Source of the DNA: DATJLY01 sp035604615
Lineage (GTDB): Bacteria > Pseudomonadota > Alphaproteobacteria > ATCC43930 > CGMCC-115725
Assembly (NCBI GenBank): GCA_035604615.1
Contig: DATNID010000068.1
Coordinates: 1-64,000, forward strand
Direction: 5' to 3'
DNA length: 64,000 bases
Shown here: positions 58,247-64,000 of the stretch, piece by piece
Layout: every line of letters begins with the position of its first letter
How positions within the stretch are numbered: the stretch's first letter is position 1
Position numbers and translations under genes: made by a program
Notes under the pieces: generated by a model
What the model saw: the letters and a program-made list of their open reading frames with translations, nothing else
What the model was told of the DNA's origin: nothing
Database searches by the model: none

Positions 58247-60673
58247 ATGCCGCACGCCGACCCAACGCCAGATGCCGCACCGCGTAGATCGGGTTTCGAG
58301 CGAAGGCTTGCGCTCGCCCGCCTCGCGCTGCTGTGGGAGCGGGCATGGCCGGCGCTGTGGCCCGGTGTCGCGGTCGCGGGCGCCTTCCTTGCGCTGGCCC
58401 TGTTCGAGCTGCCGGCGCGGCTGCCCGGGCTCGCGCATCTCGCGCTCCTCGCCGCGTTCGCGTGCCTGTTCGTCGCGGCGCTGGTCCACGGCTTCAGGCG
58501 CTTCCGTCTTCCCGGCCGCAACGACGCGCGCCGCCGCATCGAGACCGCCAGCGGCCTCGCCCACCGGCCGCTCGCGACCCTCGAGGACAAGCTCATGGGC
58601 GGCGCGGGCGATCCCGACTCGCAGGCGCTGTGGCGCATCCATCGCGCGCGCATGGCGGAGGAATCGCGCCGCCTGCGCGTCGGCGCGCCCGCAGCGGGGC
58701 TGCTGCGCCGCGATCCCTACGCGCTGCGCATGGCGCTTGGCCTCGCCTTGCTGCTGGGCGCGATCGACGCCGGCGGCGACTGGTCCGACCGCATCCTGAG
58801 CAGCCTCACGCCGCGCTTTGCGCCGGAAGCGGCCGGGGCCGCGGTCGCGCTCGACATCTGGGTGTCGCCGCCCGACTACACCGGGCTGCCGCCGCAATTC
58901 CTCGCCACCACGGCGCCGCAGCTTCAGCCGGTGTCGGTGCCGGTGGGCAGCACCATCCTCGCCCAGGTCCATGGCGGCGGCGCGCTGCCGCGCCTCGTGC
59001 TCGACGACAAGCCGGCCGACTTCACCCGCATCGACGACGGCAACTTCAAGGGCAGCGCCACCATCACCGCCGGCAAGACGCTGGCCGTGACCCAGGGCAG
59101 CCACACGCTCGGCCAATGGCCGATCACCGTGGTGCCCGACCTGCCGCCCACCATCGCCTTCGCCAAGCCGCCGCAACATACCGACCGCGGCGTGCTGCGG
59201 CTCGAATACAACGCCAGCGACGATTACGGCGTCGAGAAGGTGACCGCGCTCCTCCACCGCAAGGACGATCCCTCGGGCGAGGCGCTCGCGCTCGACCTGC
59301 CGCTCCCGGGCCAGCACCAGAAGCAGGCCTCGGCCGCGAGCTATCAAGACCTGACGCCGCATCCTTGGGCCGGGCTGCCGGTGACGATCCAGCTTGAGGC
59401 CGCCGATGCGCTCGGCCAAACCGGCGACAGCGAGACGATCGAAACCGTGCTGCCCGAGCGCGTGTTCCACAACCCGGTGGCGCGCGCCATCATCGAGGCG
59501 CGCAAGGATTTGACGCTCCATCCCGACGACCGCCGCCCGGTGGCCGAGACGCTGTCCGACCTGTCGTTGCGTCCTACGCTGTTCGGCGACGATGTCGTCG
59601 TGTTCCTGGCGCTACGCTCGGCGCAGGCGCGCCTGATGCTGAACCAGGACCCCGACACGGTCGCCGCGGTGCAGCAGCTTTTGTGGCAAACGGCGCTGCG
59701 CATCGAGGACGGCCGCACCACTACCAGCCAGAACGATCTGCGCCAGGCGATGCAGCGCCTCCAGGACGCGCTCGCGCGGAACGCGCCCGACGCCGAGATC
59801 GACCGCCTCACGCGCGAATTGCAGCAGGCGATCGACCGCTATCTCCAGGCGCTGGCGCAGCAGATGCAGCGCCAATCGCCCGGCCAGCAGCAGCCGATCG
59901 ATCCCTCGCGCCTGCTGACGCGGCAGGATCTGCAGCGCATGCTCGACCGCGCCCGCGACCTCGCCCGCACCGGCTCGCGCGAGCAGGCGATGAACATGCT
60001 GCAGCAATTGCAGCAGATGCTCGAGAACCTGCGCATGGCGCGGCCCGGCGAGATGATGGGCGGCCAGAACCAGGCGATGAAGCAGATGAACGACATGCTG
60101 CGGCGCCAGCAACAGCTCTTGGACCGCAGCTTCCGCCGCTCGCAGCAAGGGGGCCAGCAGGGCGACCAGAGCCAGGACGACGCCAACCAGCAGGAAATGC
60201 TGCGCCAGATGCTCGGCGACATGATGCAGAAGCTCGGCGAGCAGGGCGGCGACCTGCCGGCGCCGATGGCGCGGGCCGACCGCGCCATGCGCAATGCCGT
60301 CGAGGCGCTGCGGCGCGCGCAGAACGGCCAGGCGATCGGATCGCAGACCGAGGCGCTCGATGCGCTCCAGCAAGCGGCGCGCTCGATGGCGCAGCAGATG
60401 ATGGGCCGCAACGGCATGCGCGGCGAGGGCACCGACCCCGGCGACGACGACGCGCTGGAACAGGCGCGGCGCGACCCGTTCGGGCGCCTCACCGACGAGA
60501 ACGGCAATGGCGGGCTCGACGACGGCGGCCTCATGCGCACGGGCAAGGCGCCGAGCGATTATGCGCTCGAGAAGGCGAAGCAGATTCTCGAGGAACTGCG
60601 CCAACGCGCCGGCGAGCGCGACCGCCCCGAGATCGAGCACGACTACATCGACCGCCTGCTGAAGCAGTTCTGA
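58247..60673 (+). CDS. TIGR02302/DUF4175-family membrane protein
   Basis: An 808-residue protein of a family restricted mainly to alphaproteobacteria. Two N-terminal transmembrane helices (about 30-75) and a third (about 155-175) precede a periplasmic beta-rich region (VALDIWVSPPDYTGLPPQFL...). A long Gln/Met-rich helical segment (about 480-680, QQLQQMLENLRMARPGEMM...) is likely coiled coil. The final EIEHDYIDRLLKQF is conserved. Its function is unknown; genomic proximity to lysA and cell-division genes suggests an envelope role. The ATG at 58247 has an AGGA ribosome site. Confidence 0.93.
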   Translation: MPHADPTPDAAPRRSGFERRLALARLALLWERAWPALWPGVAVAGAFLALALFELPARLPGLAHLALLAAFACLFVAALVHGFRRFRLPGRNDARRRIETASGLAHRPLATLEDKLMGGAGDPDSQALWRIHRARMAEESRRLRVGAPAAGLLRRDPYALRMALGLALLLGAIDAGGDWSDRILSSLTPRFAPEAAGAAVALDIWVSPPDYTGLPPQFLATTAPQLQPVSVPVGSTILAQVHGGGALPRLVLDDKPADFTRIDDGNFKGSATITAGKTLAVTQGSHTLGQWPITVVPDLPPTIAFAKPPQHTDRGVLRLEYNASDDYGVEKVTALLHRKDDPSGEALALDLPLPGQHQKQASAASYQDLTPHPWAGLPVTIQLEAADALGQTGDSETIETVLPERVFHNPVARAIIEARKDLTLHPDDRRPVAETLSDLSLRPTLFGDDVVVFLALRSAQARLMLNQDPDTVAAVQQLLWQTALRIEDGRTTTSQNDLRQAMQRLQDALARNAPDAEIDRLTRELQQAIDRYLQALAQQMQRQSPGQQQPIDPSRLLTRQDLQRMLDRARDLARTGSREQAMNMLQQLQQMLENLRMARPGEMMGGQNQAMKQMNDMLRRQQQLLDRSFRRSQQGGQQGDQSQDDANQQEMLRQMLGDMMQKLGEQGGDLPAPMARADRAMRNAVEALRRAQNGQAIGSQTEALDALQQAARSMAQQMMGRNGMRGEGTDPGDDDALEQARRDPFGRLTDENGNGGLDDGGLMRTGKAPSDYALEKAKQILEELRQRAGERDRPEIEHDYIDRLLKQF

Positions 60674-60699
60674 GCCCTCGCTGCGATCGGGCGGGTCAC

Positions 60700-61512
60700 G
60701 TGAGCGACGCACCGCTTCTCTTCACGCAGAGCCAGCTCGAGGCCATCGCCGGGGCGCTGGTTGAAACCGGCGACGGCCTGATCGAATCCGAGATCGACTA
60801 CATCCTGGCGATCTGCCGCATGTCCGATCCGACACCGGCCCTTATGAAGCGGCACCGCCTCTACAACGCGTTCGCCGAAAGCCAGAACAACCGTCAGGAT
60901 CGTCGCGCCATCCTCGCGTTCATCCGCCAAGCGATGAAGCCGGAACGCTACGTCCGCGCTCCCGAGCGCTTCGAAGCGATCCGCGCAAATCTCAATCGGG
61001 CGCTTATGTTCGCCGGGATTGCGGTCGACGGAACCGGAACGCTGAGCGCGCGCGACCCTGCGGGAACGCTCTCGGCGGCCGAAAGCCGGGCGCGGCAACT
61101 GCGAGAGGACCTGGCGGCGCGCGGCGTCCATATCGATGTCATCCCTTTCTGTCGCGCGGAGTTCGTCGCGGACGACTATTTTCGCGCCGTGGAGGAAGCC
61201 ACCAAGAGCATCGCCGATAAGCTTCGCGCCCACACCGGCCTTGTCGAGGACGGAACGGCCCTCGTCGATCGCGCGCTCGGCGGCGACTTGCCGATGCTGG
61301 CCATCAACGCCCTCAGCTCCGACAGCGAGCGCAGCGAACAGCGCGCCTTCGCCAACCTGGTCAAGGGTGCGTCGGGAATGTTCCGGACCCCGACGGCCCA
61401 AATTGCCCGCGTCGGGTGGGCCATCAACAAGGGCGATGCCGAGGATCTCCTGTGCCTGGCATCGCTCATCCATCGCCGCCTGGACGCCGTCCGCATTCGA
61501 TCGAGGGGTTAG
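60700..61512 (+). CDS. TIGR02391-family (Ymh-like) protein
   Basis: A 270-residue protein. Its C-terminal part matches the TIGR02391/Hypoth_Ymh domain: FFRAVEEATKSIADKLRAHTGL..., then INALSSDSERSEQRAFANLVKGASGMFR and LASLIHRRLDAVR, which ends the family domain. The N-terminal 100 residues are a separate helical region (LEAIAGALVETGDGLIESEIDYIL). TIGR02391 proteins are often found in phage-defence or mobile contexts, though the mechanism is unknown. It begins with GTG at 60700, 26 bases after TIGR02302. Base composition is similar to its neighbours. Confidence 0.75.
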   Translation: MSDAPLLFTQSQLEAIAGALVETGDGLIESEIDYILAICRMSDPTPALMKRHRLYNAFAESQNNRQDRRAILAFIRQAMKPERYVRAPERFEAIRANLNRALMFAGIAVDGTGTLSARDPAGTLSAAESRARQLREDLAARGVHIDVIPFCRAEFVADDYFRAVEEATKSIADKLRAHTGLVEDGTALVDRALGGDLPMLAINALSSDSERSEQRAFANLVKGASGMFRTPTAQIARVGWAINKGDAEDLLCLASLIHRRLDAVRIRSRG

Positions 61513-61535
61513 AGCATCAGCCGATCCGCGGCCGC

Positions 61536-61898
61536 TCACGCCGCCGCGAGCGTCTCCGCGACCGCAGCGACGAGCTCCGCCAGCGTGAACGGCTTGGCGA
61601 CGACGCGGTGAGCGAGCGCTTCGAGATTGTGCGCGCGCTGGCGCTCGCTGGCATAGCCGCTCATCAGCAGGATCTTCATCGCCGGATAGTCCTTCCCCGC
61701 CTTGAGCGCAAGCGCGATGCCGTCGAGCCGCGGCATGACGATGTCACTCAGCAGGAGATCGAACCGGCCGCCCGCCAGCGCCGCCACCGCGTCGAGCCCG
61801 TCGGCAACGCAGGTGACCTCGTGCCCCGAATGGGCGAGCGCGCGCTCGACGAATTCCCGCACCGAATTCTCGTCCTCGGCGACGAGGATCTTCGCCAT
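61536..61898 (-). CDS. cpdR: CpdR-like single-domain response regulator
   Basis: A 120-residue receiver domain without output domain. It has ILVAEDENSVREFV, phospho-acceptor Asp52 in LLLSDIVMPRLDG, the switch Ser/Thr in LMSGYAS and Lys102 in AKPFTLAELV. Sequence and length fit CpdR, which in its unphosphorylated state delivers ClpXP to CtrA and other cell-cycle proteins in alphaproteobacteria. No cognate phosphotransferase is adjacent. Assignment as CpdR rather than another stand-alone receiver rests on overall similarity. Confidence 0.8.
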   Translation of the reverse strand: MAKILVAEDENSVREFVERALAHSGHEVTCVADGLDAVAALAGGRFDLLLSDIVMPRLDGIALALKAGKDYPAMKILLMSGYASERQRAHNLEALAHRVVAKPFTLAELVAAVAETLAAA

Positions 61899-61904
61899 CG
61901 CCGA

Positions 61905-62633
61905 TCAGCTCCGGTCGCCGCCGGCGAAGCTGACCACCACGCCCGCGGCGGTCTCGGCGGGCTGGGTGATGGTGGTATGGAAGGCGGCGGTCTCGCCCGG
62001 CAGCAGGCGCGCCGCCGGGGCCGCCAGGGTCACGTCCTGCAAGTCGCGCTCGCTGCGGTCGCGCAGAATGACGACCAGCTTGGGCACCGCGCGCGCCACG
62101 CTCGAGACATTGATCACCTCGCCGTCGATCACCAGCGCCGGCAGCCCGTTCTCCATGTCGCGCGTGGTGGTGACGTTGCGGAACTCGAGGCCGATGCCGT
62201 TGTCGCTCGCCGGGAACCCCACCTTCGCGTAAAGCGCCGCCGAGCCGGGATAGAACCGGACGATGCGGTCGCGCTCCACGACTGCGGCGACGCCCAATCC
62301 CGCCACCACCACCAGCGCGCTCCCACCCCACGCCAGCACCGGTCCCCAGCGCCGCTTGGGACGCGGCACCGCCGGAAGCTGCACCCGCCGCTGCGCCACC
62401 AGCGACGGCGCGCGCTCGCGCAGGGCCGCCTCGGTGGTGGGCGCCGCCGCGGCCGGCGCCGGGGGCTGCGATTCGGCCTGAGCAGGCGCGGGCGGCGGCG
62501 GCGCGCCCTCGTCGGGCGGCGCCTGGCGCCAGGTGTGGGCGCAGCGCGCGCACCGCACCATGCGACCGCCGGTGCCGAGCGCGCGCGCATCGACCAGGTA
62601 GCGAACCGAACAGGATGGGCAGGTGAGAATCAT
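61905..62633 (-). CDS. MJ0042/DUF3426-type zinc-ribbon membrane protein
   Basis: A 242-residue protein starting with a zinc ribbon: ILTCPSCSVRYLVDARALGTGGRMVRCARCAHTWRQ (two CxxC pairs), typical of MJ0042 proteins. An Ala/Pro-rich linker, one transmembrane helix (WGGSALVVVAGLGVAAVV) and a C-terminal beta-rich DUF3426 domain follow. The ATG at 62633 directly precedes the ribbon; the TTG six bases upstream is less likely. It is six bases from cpdR on the same strand, so both are probably co-transcribed, and diverges from ftsE. Confidence 0.87.
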   Translation of the reverse strand: MILTCPSCSVRYLVDARALGTGGRMVRCARCAHTWRQAPPDEGAPPPPAPAQAESQPPAPAAAAPTTEAALRERAPSLVAQRRVQLPAVPRPKRRWGPVLAWGGSALVVVAGLGVAAVVERDRIVRFYPGSAALYAKVGFPASDNGIGLEFRNVTTTRDMENGLPALVIDGEVINVSSVARAVPKLVVILRDRSERDLQDVTLAAPAARLLPGETAAFHTTITQPAETAAGVVVSFAGGDRS

Positions 62634-62776
62634 CGCCAACGCGCTGGGCCAGGATGATCGGGCTTATAGGACCGGCCCCCAGGCGAGGCAAGGAAGCGAC
62701 GGTGCGAGTCGCGGCGCTCGCTTCGCTGGACGCGAGCCGGCGCGGCGTGCCATGGTGCGGCGAGGAGAGTCCACGC

Positions 62777-63469
62777 TTGGTGCGCTTCGAAAACGTCGCG
62801 ATGCGGTATGGCGCCGGCCCCGACGTGCTGCGCGACATCTCCCTGCGGCTCGAGCCCGGCTCGTTCCACTACCTCACCGGGCCGAGCGGCGCGGGCAAGA
62901 CGACGCTGCTGCGCCTGATGTATCTCGCCGATGTGCCGTCGAGCGGCGCGGTCTTCCTGTTCGAGCAGGACTTGGCGACGCTGGCGCGCGAGCAGTTGGC
63001 CCTGCTGCGACGCAAGATCGGCATTGTGTTCCAGGATTTCCGCCTGGTCGATCATCTCTCCGCGTTCGACAACGTGGCCTTGCCGCTGCGAGTCGCGGGC
63101 ATCGACGAGACCCGCGTCAAGGCGCATGTGAGCGAGCTCATGGACTGGGTCGGCCTCGCGGACCAGCTCGACGCGCGGCCGGCGACGCTCTCGGGCGGAC
63201 AGAAGCAGCGCATCGCCATCGCCCGCGCGGTGATCGCGGGGCCGCGCCTGCTGCTGGCGGACGAGCCGACCGGCAATGTCGACGACGCCATGGCCGACCG
63301 GCTGATGCGCCTGTTCGAGGAGATGAACCGGATGGGCACCACTCTGGTGCTCGCGACCCACAACGAGGCGCTGGTGACGCGCCGCCCGCATCCGCGCCTC
63401 CATCTCGATGCCGGCCGGCTGTGGCTCGAGGCGTCCCCTGGGGCACCGCTCGCGCGCAGAGCGACATGA
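62777..63469 (+). CDS. ftsE: Cell-division ABC ATPase FtsE
   Basis: A 230-residue ABC ATPase that with FtsX activates peptidoglycan hydrolysis at the septum. It has VRFENVAMRYGAGPDVLRDIS, Walker A GPSGAGKTTLLRL (about 36-48), signature LSGGQKQRIAIARA, Walker B LLLADEPTGNVD and H-loop ATHNEAL. The TTG at 62777 gives the family N-terminus MVRFENV with GAGGAG upstream; the next codon is GTG (62780), an alternative. The stop overlaps the ftsX start (ATGA). Confidence 0.93.
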   Translation: MVRFENVAMRYGAGPDVLRDISLRLEPGSFHYLTGPSGAGKTTLLRLMYLADVPSSGAVFLFEQDLATLAREQLALLRRKIGIVFQDFRLVDHLSAFDNVALPLRVAGIDETRVKAHVSELMDWVGLADQLDARPATLSGGQKQRIAIARAVIAGPRLLLADEPTGNVDDAMADRLMRLFEEMNRMGTTLVLATHNEALVTRRPHPRLHLDAGRLWLEASPGAPLARRAT

Positions 63470-64000
63470 CGTCGCGCGCCATCGACATCCCGTTCGACCG
63501 CGACGGCTCGGGCCGGTTCCTGCCCTGGCTCATCGGGCTCATGGTCTATCTCGCCGCGCTCGCCTTGAGCGGCGCCCTGGCGCTCGACGGCGCGCTCGAG
63601 AACTGGGACCGCGGGCTCGCAGGATCGCTCACCGTCGAGCTACCGCCGGCACAGGACAAGACCGAGACCGATCTCGCCGCCGCGCTCGCCGCCTTGCGCG
63701 CGAGCCCGGGGGTGAGCGCGGCGCGGCCCATGGCGCGCGCCGAGGTGGCGGCGCTGCTCGAGCCGTGGCTCGGCGCCGACCTGCCGCAGGAGCTGGCGCT
63801 GCCGCGCCTCGTCGATGTCAGCATCGCGAACGATATCGACCTGGCGGGACTGCGCCCGCGCCTCGCCGCGGCCGCGCCCGGCGCCGTGCTCGACGATCAC
63901 CGCATCTGGCTCGACCGTCTCGCCGTCCTGGTGCGCACCGCCGAGGCGACCGCGATCGGCATCGTGCTGCTGATCGGCGCGGCCGCGGTGCTGAGCGTCG
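63466..64000 (+). CDS. ftsX: Cell-division protein FtsX (truncated by window edge)
   Basis: The first 178 residues of FtsX. There is a short cytoplasmic N-terminus, then a first transmembrane helix (LPWLIGLMVYLAALALSGALAL). The periplasmic FtsX extracellular domain (about 40-150, including VELPPAQDKTETDLAAALAALRASPGV) follows, and then the second helix starts (AIGIVLLIGAAAVLSV). FtsX links FtsE's ATPase to periplasmic amidase activators. The ATG overlaps the ftsE TGA. The 3' end lies beyond the window. Confidence 0.93.
   Translation, partial: MTSRAIDIPFDRDGSGRFLPWLIGLMVYLAALALSGALALDGALENWDRGLAGSLTVELPPAQDKTETDLAAALAALRASPGVSAARPMARAEVAALLEPWLGADLPQELALPRLVDVSIANDIDLAGLRPRLAAAAPGAVLDDHRIWLDRLAVLVRTAEATAIGIVLLIGAAAVLSV

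Overview
The window is a high-GC, gene-dense chromosomal segment from an alphaproteobacterium. I infer this from the housekeeping order tlpA-like / argH / lptM / lysA / TIGR02302 / ... / ftsE-ftsX at the right, a CpdR-type response regulator, the twin-TM / PduO / etfB / etfA / 3-hydroxyacyl-CoA dehydrogenase block, and the palindromic repeats. A Rhodospirillales-like or Reyranella/Micropepsales-like lineage is plausible but cannot be fixed from sequence alone. I found no rRNA, tRNA, CRISPR array, IS element or prophage. No gene-free stretch exceeds about 300 bases; the largest gaps (about 720-887, 2867-3106, 35763-36031) hold only regulatory sequence or nothing I recognise.

Layout. 1-4.5 kb: parE (topoisomerase IV B) lies between two AT-richer patches, a truncated membrane protein on the left and a ParA-type ATPase plus an unknown partner on the right. 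4.6-6.2 kb: a SoxR regulator diverges from a questin-oxidase-like gene over a clear SoxR-type operator/promoter. 6.2-10.3 kb: ICMT-family membrane protein, a decayed ABC-binding-protein tail, a DEAD-box helicase, a stand-alone RAM-domain protein and a ferredoxin-reductase-type flavoprotein. 10.3-14.1 kb (minus): FecR protein, CHASE2 adenylate cyclase and a signal-peptide-bearing envelope protein. 14.2-17.9 kb: Rieske ferredoxin, two tandem NMT1-type binding proteins and a CNT-like transporter.

18-35.5 kb plus 37-41 kb and 46-47 kb look like an accessory catabolic region: several flavin monooxygenases, an LLM oxidoreductase, a Rieske oxygenase, alpha/beta hydrolases, an isocitrate-lyase-family enzyme, a MetE-like zinc methyltransferase, hydantoinase B, an amidohydrolase, a class II aldolase, a VOC protein and an orphan LivF. 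Together they suggest uptake and breakdown of aromatic or heterocyclic compounds, but no complete pathway can be named. Solitary HigA-like antitoxins, a Fic protein and a hicAB pair are interspersed. 41-46 kb carries two polytopic glycosyltransferase-like proteins and an orphan histidine kinase. 47.5-51 kb is the ETF block. 51-64 kb is mostly conserved housekeeping.

The most unusual signals are: (1) a palindromic repeat family (17.9, 20.4 and 30.6 kb) whose loop carries a Shine-Dalgarno-like GAGG followed by an RTG start codon, two copies sitting in frame at the 5' end of unrelated higA-like genes; (2) a Fic gene whose -10 box, ribosome site and start codon all lie inside one 37-bp inverted repeat; (3) a SoxR box with 19-bp spacing that predicts redox control of the questin-oxidase-like gene; (4) an otherwise intact hicA whose start codon appears to be ACG; (5) a perfect 24-bp palindrome in front of etfBA.
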